NCBI GenBank assembly: GCA_028696455.1
Contig: JAQVGZ010000001.1
Location: 34,585-98,584, forward strand
Reading direction: 5' to 3'
Source of the DNA: Desulfotomaculaceae bacterium
Lineage (GTDB): Bacteria; Bacillota; Desulfotomaculia; Desulfotomaculales; Pelotomaculaceae
DNA: 64,000 nucleotides
In this document: piece after piece, positions 9,780 to 17,224 of the stretch
Numbering within the stretch: position 1 is the first letter of the stretch
How the letters are laid out: every line of letters starts with the position of its first letter
Position numbers and translations under genes: made by a program
Notes under the pieces: generated by a model
What the model was told of the DNA's origin: nothing
Databases searched by the model: none
The model's input: the letters and a program-made list of their open reading frames with translations, nothing else

Positions 9780-10448
9780 ATGGCGTTTATAGATCTAATT
9801 AACGTTTCTTACAAATACCCCGGTCAACAAAGGACTATTTTACACGACATAAACTTAAGTATCTGGAATAGGGGGTGCACTGCGGTAACTGGGTCGAACG
9901 GAAGCGGTAAGACCACTCTTTCCAAACTGCTGTTGGGAATATTGACACCGGTAACCGGGCTGGTTAAATTAAACGGGCAACCGCTCACCTCCATGACCCT
10001 CCCCCAGATTGGCCGCCGGATCGGTTATGTTTTTCAAAACCCGGACAGGCAGATATTTTGTGCCACAGTAGAGGAAGAGATTAGCTTTGGCTTGCAGAAC
10101 CAAGGCCTGTCCCCAGACCAAGTGTTGCAAAAAGTAAAGGCTATTTTGGACTACTTTGAGTTGACCCGGTATGCCCATACCTTCCCCCTGGCCTTGAGCG
10201 CAGGGGAAAAAAGACGTCTGGCGATAGCGGCAGTTTTAGCCCTGGAACCGGATTTGCTTGTGCTTGATGAGCCGACCGCGGGCCTGGATCCTTATCGTAA
10301 AAGACTGCTTGGCGATTATCTGGAAAAGATTATTGCCTCCCACAAGGGTGTAGTAATCATTAGCCACGACCACCAATTCATAGCCAGATATGCGACCAGG
10401 TTTATCCGGCTCAAAAATGGTCAGGTTGTAGAAGGACAGGGAGCATAA
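9780..10448 (+). CDS. ECF-type transporter ATPase (EcfA/CbiO-like) 2
   Basis: Walker A GSNGSGKTT, VFQNPDRQIF, LSAGEKRRLAIA, LLVLDEPTAGLD; ATG 9780 preferred over TTG 9768. Confidence 0.85.
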   Translation: MAFIDLINVSYKYPGQQRTILHDINLSIWNRGCTAVTGSNGSGKTTLSKLLLGILTPVTGLVKLNGQPLTSMTLPQIGRRIGYVFQNPDRQIFCATVEEEISFGLQNQGLSPDQVLQKVKAILDYFELTRYAHTFPLALSAGEKRRLAIAAVLALEPDLLVLDEPTAGLDPYRKRLLGDYLEKIIASHKGVVIISHDHQFIARYATRFIRLKNGQVVEGQGA

Positions 10449-10450
10449 TC

Positions 10451-11329
10451 ATGAATAAGCTTGATCCCAGGACCAAAATAGTGATCATCCTATGCCTGTC
10501 GACCCTGGCCGTGGTATTAAATTCACCCATACCGCTGCTAGTATTGTTTGTCTTGACCCTGGTTATCTTGTCCACCTTTCGGATTAATTTTATCGGTATT
10601 ATGTTTAAATTTAAGAAATTGTTGCCGTTACTTTTAGTGATGCTTATTGTGCAAAGTGTTTTTGCGGCCGGGGGGGAAACGCTGCTTGCTTACAAAGGCA
10701 TTAACATCCTGACCTCAAATGGTTTTAATGCCGCCCTGTGTATTTTATTTAGAATGCTGATCTTATTCAGCTCAGCTATGCTGATCATGACCAGCAGCTC
10801 CAAAGATTATGTCCTGGCCCTGGTGCAGTTAAAAATACCTTACGAGATTGCGTTCATGGTCATGGTGGCCTTTCGCTTTCTGCCTGTTTTCCTGGAAGAA
10901 ATTAAAGATACCCTGATTGCTGTACAGCTCCGTGGTGTTGATTTGAAAAGAATTGCCTGGGGGAATAAAGTTAAGTTTTATACGCATTTTTTTACCCCTT
11001 TGCTCTGGAGCGTAATGCTCAAGGCCCGGCAGCTGGCCATTACCATGGAAGCAAGGGCGTTTAGAGTATACCGGAGGCGGACTTACTTGCGTGTTCTGCG
11101 ATACAGCGTGCTGGATTATTACGTGATGGCCTTTTTTTTATTAACAACAATAATGGTGCTGTTTTACGTTTCCCTGGACAAATTTTCACCGGGAATCTTT
11201 AGCATGACTGATCATTTCCAATTGTCACCGGGTAAGCCGCTGCTGACGACAGTAGCTTTACCAGTACTTCATTGCCAGAAATATAAAAAATGTCCGGATA
11301 GCTGTTCCAGCGGACTGATTAAGGAGTGA
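10451..11329 (+). CDS. ECF-type transporter transmembrane T component (CbiQ/EcfT-like)
   Basis: Starts MNKLDPRTKI; multiple TM segments; coupling-helix-like KARQLAITMEARAFR; adjacent to two EcfA-like ATPases. Confidence 0.8.
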   Translation: MNKLDPRTKIVIILCLSTLAVVLNSPIPLLVLFVLTLVILSTFRINFIGIMFKFKKLLPLLLVMLIVQSVFAAGGETLLAYKGINILTSNGFNAALCILFRMLILFSSAMLIMTSSSKDYVLALVQLKIPYEIAFMVMVAFRFLPVFLEEIKDTLIAVQLRGVDLKRIAWGNKVKFYTHFFTPLLWSVMLKARQLAITMEARAFRVYRRRTYLRVLRYSVLDYYVMAFFLLTTIMVLFYVSLDKFSPGIFSMTDHFQLSPGKPLLTTVALPVLHCQKYKKCPDSCSSGLIKE

Positions 11330-12093
11330 GCATATTGAAAGTATTTTCAGTTTACGGCCCCACCATGTCCGGAAAAACCACAACTATCGAAAATATTATC
11401 AGGGAGCTAAAGAAAAGGGGTAAAAAAGTTGGTTCAGTCAAGAATATACATTTCGAAAAATTTAGTCTTGATGATGAAGGGACAAATACCTGGAGGCATA
11501 AAGAGGCCGGCTCAGAGATGGTGGTAGCCAGGGGGCCGGCCGAGACAGACGTTCTGGTACCGCGGCAGCTGGGAATGGATCGGGTTTTAGATTTTTTTAA
11601 TCAGGAATATGATTATGTGGTTATTGAGGGTGTAGCTGACACCAATTTACCTAAAGTGCTCTGTGCTGATAACCTGGCGGATCTGGAAAGCCGGCTCAAC
11701 GATCTGGTGTTTGTAATTTCAGGCTGTATTTCCAACCAATTGACGGAGCATAAGGGTATCCCTGTGCTAAATGCCCTTGCCGCTGTGGAGAAACTGGTCG
11801 ATTTGATTGAGGAGCGTGTGACAGATGTAATGCCGTTTATTTACGGGCTGGAACAGTGCCGGGCCTGTGGCAGCGACTGCCGGGGTTTTGTGGTGCAGAC
11901 TTTAAAAAAAGAGAAAGCCCGCGAAGACTGTGTTTATGTAAAAAATGTGGTGTCAGTGATGGTTGGCCAGAGCGAGATAAAGGTTGATGTATTGTTTGAG
12001 AGAAAGTTAAAAGGCATTATAGAAGACCTGGCAGCCGGGTTAGATAGTTATAATGCAGAAGATGAAATACAAATTAGAATAAGAAAGCAATGA
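11326..12093 (+). CDS. mobB: MobB-like molybdopterin-guanine dinucleotide biosynthesis GTP-binding protein with Cys-rich C-terminal extension
   Basis: VFSVYGPTMSGKTTTIENIIRELKKRGKKVGSVKNIH...DDEGTNTWRHKEAGSEMVV, typical of MobB; CRACGSDC extension. Confidence 0.8.
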   Translation: MSILKVFSVYGPTMSGKTTTIENIIRELKKRGKKVGSVKNIHFEKFSLDDEGTNTWRHKEAGSEMVVARGPAETDVLVPRQLGMDRVLDFFNQEYDYVVIEGVADTNLPKVLCADNLADLESRLNDLVFVISGCISNQLTEHKGIPVLNALAAVEKLVDLIEERVTDVMPFIYGLEQCRACGSDCRGFVVQTLKKEKAREDCVYVKNVVSVMVGQSEIKVDVLFERKLKGIIEDLAAGLDSYNAEDEIQIRIRKQ

Positions 12094-12139
12094 TGTGCAG
12101 GCATTAGATATATAAATTATTACACTTAAGGAAGTAAAT

Positions 12140-12898
12140 ATGGTGAATTTGAACGATAAGTTAGAAAGGGCGCTGAAAGTAAAGGTTATATCTTTAGAAA
12201 AGAGAATTAGTAAGCGCAATAATGTATATCTCGCGGCGGTAAATACCAAACATAATTTAAGAAAAAAGTATATTGTCAAGGAATATAAAGACTGGCCGGC
12301 AGGGAATGAAGTCTTCATCTTGCATATACTAAAACAGCGCGGACTGAAAGTGCCGCAAGTAATATGGTATGATGACAAAATTTTAATAATGGAGTATATT
12401 CACGGCTTATTGTTGGCTGAATTGCTGTTAGATCGGGAATCGGATCAGGAATTATGGATTAATGCCCTTGCCGAATGGCTTCACGAACTGCATAGCTGTA
12501 TGAAAATAAAAAATAAGAATCCGTCTGAACAAACCTGTCTATGTATGGCCGATTTAAATTTGCGAAATTTTATTTTTGATGGTCGCATATTTTATGGAAT
12601 CGATTTTGAAAATGTATCATTTTATCCGCCGGAAAGGGATTTAGGAGTGATTTGTGCGTTCATCCTTAATAATGACCCGATGTTTACCAGGTGGAAATAT
12701 AACATCTGTAGCTTACTGATTAGTCGCTATGACAAAATACTTATTAATGAGTGTGGATCTAGACTTAATCCCGGGTTGATCTGGTTCTATTTGATTAAAG
12801 AGCTTAAAGCTGCTGCAGAAAGGAGAAAACCGCAGCGTGAGTTGCTAAACGACAAAATAAAACAACTGCAATATAGCAGTATTTTTCAGGCATATTGA
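12140..12898 (+). CDS. aminoglycoside-phosphotransferase/LPS-kinase-like small-molecule kinase
   Basis: Kinase-like LIMEYIHG, catalytic-loop-like MADLNLRNFIFDG, YGIDFENV metal-binding motif. Confidence 0.55.
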   Translation: MVNLNDKLERALKVKVISLEKRISKRNNVYLAAVNTKHNLRKKYIVKEYKDWPAGNEVFILHILKQRGLKVPQVIWYDDKILIMEYIHGLLLAELLLDRESDQELWINALAEWLHELHSCMKIKNKNPSEQTCLCMADLNLRNFIFDGRIFYGIDFENVSFYPPERDLGVICAFILNNDPMFTRWKYNICSLLISRYDKILINECGSRLNPGLIWFYLIKELKAAAERRKPQRELLNDKIKQLQYSSIFQAY

Positions 12899-13007
12899 GA
12901 CCTTACAGGCACCTAGCAGTGCAAAATTTAATGTTTTTCCGGTAAATATTTGCGTATAGTTTTATATTTTGATAAAATACTCACCAAAATCAATGGAGGT
13001 GAGTATT

Positions 13008-13235
13008 ATGACTGGTGGAAAAATATTTGTTCGTGAAAGGCGCAAAGTAGGAGAAAAGGAGAAAAAGCCGCGCTATTTTGTGGTGGCGGTGGCGGATGTG
13101 GATCTTAAAATCAGGGCCAGGCATATAAGAAAGCAGGAAATAGAGGAGATTGCCAGTGTCATCGGGGCCGACGTCATCTACCTGCAAGCCGGAAAAGACA
13201 ACCAGGAAGATGATGTGGATGATGACGATGAATAG
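13008..13235 (+). CDS. 75-aa conserved-looking protein with acidic tail
   Basis: GGAGGTGAG ribosome-binding site before ATG; 18 nt upstream of the MoSto-like gene; tail DNQEDDVDDDDE. Confidence 0.6.
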   Translation: MTGGKIFVRERRKVGEKEKKPRYFVVAVADVDLKIRARHIRKQEIEEIASVIGADVIYLQAGKDNQEDDVDDDDE

Positions 13236-13253
13236 AAAAGAAGGTTTGAATAT

Positions 13254-14087
13254 ATGGCGTTAATCCGTGAGAAGGATAGTAAAAGGCTGCATATTAAAAG
13301 CAAGCTAATGGGCGAGACCCTGGTGGGAAAGACATTTCTTCAAAGCCTGGAGTACAGGGAAACCTATAAAATCTTGCCCGACGTTAATGTGCTTAAGATC
13401 GGCGGCCAGAGTATTACTGACATGGGTGCTAAGGCGGTCCTGCCCATTATCAAGGAGATTATCGAAAACGCCGGGCAACACAAAATGATCATCGCCACCG
13501 GTGGGGGGACCCGCTCCAGGCATGTTTATGCTATTGCCATGGAACTGGGTATGCCGACGGGGATAATATCAAAGCTGGGCCAGAGCATCTCCGAGCAAAA
13601 CGCCCTGATGCTAAGCGCACTCCTGATCTCGCATGGCGGGATCAAGGTAGGGCATGAGGACATTCCCAAACTGGGGGCCTATTTTAACCAGGGCTGCATT
13701 CCGGTGATTCACGGTATGCCGCCATATGGTTTCTGGGAGCACCCGCCGGAGGAAGGCCGCATTCCCAGCAACCGTACCGACGTCGGGACGTTTTTGCTTG
13801 CCGAGGTGATCGGCGCCAGACAGTGCATTTTTGTCAAAGACGTTGACGGCTTGTATACGGATAATCCAAAAGTCGATCCGGACGCCAATTTTATTCCTAA
13901 AATTGGCGCAAAAGAGTTGCTGGACAAGAACCAGGACGATCTGGTTGTGGAAAGGGTTGTGCTGGAGTTGCTGACCCGTGCTCAAAACATGAAGCAGCTG
14001 CAAGTGATCAACGGCACAATAGAGGGCAACATTACCAGAGCCTTAAATGGCGAGCATGTTGGAACGATTATCTATAAAGATGTATAA
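13254..14087 (+). CDS. molybdenum/tungsten storage protein (MoSto)-like amino-acid-kinase-fold protein
   Basis: ILPDVNVLKIGGQSITDMGAKAVLPIIKEI...IATGGGTRSRHVYAIAMELGMPTGIISKLGQSISEQNALML...GMPPYGFWEHPPEEGRIPSNRTDVGTFLLAEVIGARQCIFVKDVDGLYTDNP...TRALNGEHVGTII parallels remembered Azotobacter MosB/MosA sequence. Confidence 0.8.
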   Translation: MALIREKDSKRLHIKSKLMGETLVGKTFLQSLEYRETYKILPDVNVLKIGGQSITDMGAKAVLPIIKEIIENAGQHKMIIATGGGTRSRHVYAIAMELGMPTGIISKLGQSISEQNALMLSALLISHGGIKVGHEDIPKLGAYFNQGCIPVIHGMPPYGFWEHPPEEGRIPSNRTDVGTFLLAEVIGARQCIFVKDVDGLYTDNPKVDPDANFIPKIGAKELLDKNQDDLVVERVVLELLTRAQNMKQLQVINGTIEGNITRALNGEHVGTIIYKDV

Positions 14088-14125
14088 TAAAAACTTGAAG
14101 TGTATTGGCAGACTTATGTGCTTAG

Positions 14126-14159
14126 AAAAATCCCTTACCTCGGTGGGGGATTTTTTTTT
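14126..14159 (+). terminator. Rho-independent terminator
   Basis: AAAAATCCC...GGGGATTTTTTTTT after the MoSto-like gene. Confidence 0.7.
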
Positions 14160-14292
14160 GAGATTCGATATTTAGGTGGTTATATTGTAGTTTGCGGAAC
14201 CTGTTTCAATAATATGCTATATTATACAACACGATCAGTAAGTTTTTTATCTTGCTGTTTAGCTTGACACAATTTGGCAGGAGGGAATATAG

Positions 14293-14873
14293 GTGACGTA
14301 TATAGTTCAAACGGGAGATACTTTTTTTACTATTGCAAAAAATTTTCTATAACCTTAGATGCCCTGATTGCTGCAAACCCACAGATTGAAAACCCGGGTC
14401 TAATCCTCTCGGGCCAGGTAATAAATATTCCGAATCAGGGTCAGGTGCAGGCACTAGCCTCATCTCCTCACGGAGGTAGAAAAAATACAGAACCAGGCAT
14501 ACTGGGAGAAAAACCCCTGCATGTTGTTGACATAACATGGGATGGCAAGGGGACTAAAGGTTTAACTGTAATTCCTAAAAAACCTACTTTAACAGTGGAG
14601 TTTAATAAAAACGTTGTCAGTGATGCAGTATGGGAGAATAATAGAAAAAGTATTTCCCGTAACAAAAAAACACCTATCTATGTAACCAGGATTAAGGACA
14701 ACGTTGATTTTTCCATGAGAAACAAAATATTTATTCAACCTGTAAATTTCCTTACCCCTGGGACTGTATATACCTTAAAAATATCACCGAATTTTAAATC
14801 AAAAGCCGGTGTCACTCTCGCAGGCAATATAGACGGATATGGTTATTCAATTGACTTAAGGACAGAAAGCTAG
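14293..14873 (+). CDS. LysM + SbsA-Ig-like protein requiring a -1 frameshift at ~14337-14343
   Basis: GTG 14293 frame gives TYIVQTGDTFFTIAKNF then stop; the -1 frame gives FSITLDALIAANPQIENPGLILSGQVINIPN, completing one LysM; junction sequence A AAA AAT. Confidence 0.6.
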
Positions 14874-14950
14874 TTTTTGTTGCCCGGGGCAAAAAAAGAT
14901 CCGGCAATGAAAGCCGGTAGGTACGGAGAGAGGAAAAATTTTTACTTAAT

Positions 14951-14990
14951 AAAAAAAGCTTTATCCTCATGTGAATAAGGATAAAGCTTT
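14951..14990 (-). terminator. terminator hairpin 3' of riboswitch candidate 2 (minus strand)
   Basis: minus-strand AAAGCTTTATCC-ttattcacatga-GGATAAAGCTTTTTTT. Confidence 0.7.
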
Positions 14991-15008
14991 ATAGCAAAAT
15001 AAAGCATT

Positions 15009-15106
15009 ATGTCTCCTTTCCAACATGGGAGGCAGACCAGTTTCCCGGTGTACCCTAACGGCCAGCAACCATACCTTTCGGCTTAGATTTAACTGGCTCG
15101 GAGAAT
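15009..15106 (-). promoter_or_regulatory. Moco/Wco riboswitch candidate 2 (minus strand, no minus-strand gene downstream)
   Basis: minus strand TCTCCGAGCCAG...CTGGCCGTTAGGGTACACCGGGAAACTGGTCTGCCTCCCATGTTGGAAAGGAGACA; P1, P2, P5 and conserved CCTCCC/GAAAGG blocks. Confidence 0.75.
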
Positions 15107-15216
15107 TTATTTAATTGTATTTAATTGCATTAATATCACTTCTTCATTCCTTTCAAAATTCCTGCTACATAATAATATTCTAAAAAAAATTTTTCCTGTA
15201 GAAAAACGATACTACC

Positions 15217-15268
15217 ATCACTGTTAACGAGAGTGTTACCGCGATGTTAATAGTGATAGCGCGGTAAT
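15217..15268. repeat. two interleaved inverted repeats in order A-B-A'-B'
   Basis: A ATCACTGTTAAC (15217-15228), B GTTACCGCG (15235-15243), A' GTTAATAGTGAT (15246-15257), B' CGCGGTAAT (15260-15268). Confidence 0.6.
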
Positions 15269-15622
15269 GTACTATGAAGCTTTATGTGTAGCTGTAGTCT
15301 ATATTATATGAGATCAGTTGGCGGCAGTAATAAAAAAAGCCTCGACTCAGAATGTGTACTGGGTGTCGCTGGTCAAACTAGGTTTTTTCCTAGTTAATAA
15401 AGGTTTTACCTCTAATAAATCAACCCGAACCACATTTATGGCTTCGGCATTTAGAACTGCAGCCATACTTAATAAAATACCATTATTAGGAAGGGGGCTA
15501 CGCTATAAAGCTCTGCAAATAGATTTTTTTATTTTAAACAACATCAGTTAGGATATTCCAAGAAATTATTGCAGGAATTTGTTACTTAATAGTCGAAAAA
15601 ATAAGCAATAAAGTACAAATAA

Positions 15623-15720
15623 TCTCTCCGATCCAAACTACCTAAAGCACTAAAGCAATGGTTTTTGGACGACAGGGTACACCAGGAAACAAGTGTGCCT
15701 TCCATTATGAAAAGGAGAGC
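15623..15720 (+). promoter_or_regulatory. Moco/Wco riboswitch candidate 3
   Basis: CTCTCCGATCCAAACTACC...GGTTTTTGGACGACAGGGTACACCAGGAAACAAGTGTGCCTTCCATTATGAAAAGGAGAG: P1 CTCTCC/GGAGAG, P2, P5 and TTCCAT..GAAAAGG core. Confidence 0.7.
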
Positions 15721-15733
15721 TGGTTTATAAGTA

Positions 15734-15778
15734 TGCCGTGCCAGCTTTGTTTTTCGCAAAACTGGCACGGCATTTTTT
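15734..15778 (+). terminator. strong intrinsic terminator, riboswitch 3 expression platform
   Basis: TGCCGTGCCAG...CTGGCACGGCATTTTTT. Confidence 0.85.
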
Positions 15779-15930
15779 AGGGACGTTATTAAAAATATAA
15801 AAGTGTGATATATACTGTGGCTATGGTAACAGATAAACAAAACAGCATGCTGATAGAATTGCAAAACAATGAAGATTGAATCATATTCTCGGAGCAAAAA
15901 TATTAGTTATTATAGCGGGGGGGGGAACTT

Positions 15931-16182
15931 ATGGATAATACCGTCAAAGAAGTTGTTTCAAAATATGTTAGAGAGACAGATGGCATCAAGTATTTTACCG
16001 GGGACAGCAGTGTCGGGGATGACCTCAATGCCACTGTGATTCTTGCCGAAACCTGTCCATATTATCAAGATGATGTAGAGGAGGAGTCTTTTCTTGAAGA
16101 TGCGTTGACCTGTTACAACTGTCGTTTCAGGAGGTGGGCCCGCTCCGGATTTAGCTGCTATAAAGGTTTTCCAATCAGTTAA
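15931..16182 (+). CDS. 83-aa Cys-containing protein of unknown function
   Basis: G9 Shine-Dalgarno-like tract before ATG; CPYYQ...TCYNCRFRRWARSGFSCYK; first ORF after riboswitch 3. Confidence 0.6.
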   Translation: MDNTVKEVVSKYVRETDGIKYFTGDSSVGDDLNATVILAETCPYYQDDVEEESFLEDALTCYNCRFRRWARSGFSCYKGFPIS

Positions 16183-16248
16183 TATTTATAAACTGTAAAA
16201 GCAATGCCTTAGGCAGAACTTAAAAATGTCCTTGGGAGGTTTAAAAAA

Positions 16249-17001
16249 TTGATCAGGGTTTTATTGTGTGCTGATGATACTGACAGTATTGACAGTGCGT
16301 GGGGTACCGGTGAACTGGTCTACTCAATATCAGAGACAATGGAAAAACGCGGCTGGGGCAAGAGTTATGGTGTTACCAGGCACCAGTTGTTGATTCATCC
16401 AGATGTGCCGTACACCTCACATAACAGCTCCATGTGCTTTGCCGCAGACTTAAATGAATCGGATCTTAATGCTTTAACCAGTTACGCAATTGAGTATTTA
16501 TTTAAAGAAAGTGCGCCGGGGTCTGATCCAGGTCTGTGTATAGCAGTGCCTGATCGGCTCAAACAGCCTGATTTGCTTATTGCTTTTGGCCGAAAGGCCA
16601 AGGATGTTGTGGTAACCATGCAGGAGGCCTATAGCCTCGCGCGGCAGTTGGGTGTGCATCTTTCCGAACATGGTGGGACCGGTCAGGGGGTCATCGGTGC
16701 GCTTGCTGGAGTGGGTTTGCGCTTAAGCGGTAATGACGGCCGTTTGAGGGGTAGGCTGGAATTAATAAGCAAGAATGGTATAGCCGATGTTTCCAGTATT
16801 CTGGCACAGACCAATATAGCTCAGGTGCAGAGCCAGGACGGGGTTTTGCTGGCAGATGATGAGTTGGTGATGCTTGGGGATAAGGTAAAGCCGATTATGA
16901 TGGACGGAAAGTTTGTTTTACTGGTAGCTCCTATTAGTGCCGGAGGCGCTGGCGGTGCAAAATGGCAGACGCTAACCAAGCAGCAGTTAAAGAAATATTA
17001 A
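16249..17001 (+). CDS. TiaS-like (tRNA(Ile2)-agmatinylcytidine synthetase-related) protein
   Basis: LLCADDTDSIDSAWGTGELV...TRHQLLIHPDVPYTSHNSSMCF...GGTGQGVIGALAGVGLRLSGNDGR. Confidence 0.6.
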   Translation: MIRVLLCADDTDSIDSAWGTGELVYSISETMEKRGWGKSYGVTRHQLLIHPDVPYTSHNSSMCFAADLNESDLNALTSYAIEYLFKESAPGSDPGLCIAVPDRLKQPDLLIAFGRKAKDVVVTMQEAYSLARQLGVHLSEHGGTGQGVIGALAGVGLRLSGNDGRLRGRLELISKNGIADVSSILAQTNIAQVQSQDGVLLADDELVMLGDKVKPIMMDGKFVLLVAPISAGGAGGAKWQTLTKQQLKKY

Positions 17002-17224
17002 AGAAAGATTAAAGAATTTTTTGTTCCGGGAGACTGCCGGGCTTCCCGTTGTAGAATAAGGATGAGTTTAAATAAATTGATAGCTTGTTCTTCTTCCAAA
17101 TAGGGCCTGGGCAGAGTTTTAAATTTGCATAATTAATTCATTTAAAGGGGTGATTAAGAGAAAATTTACTAAGTTGGAGTTTGTAAACAGCATTTAATTG
17201 AATTCAAAAAAAAGGGGGCTAATC

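Noticed and set aside
15318-15551. 77-aa ORF between riboswitches 2 and 3
   Set aside because: No good start context, AT-rich, no family resemblance; overlaps what looks like regulatory DNA.
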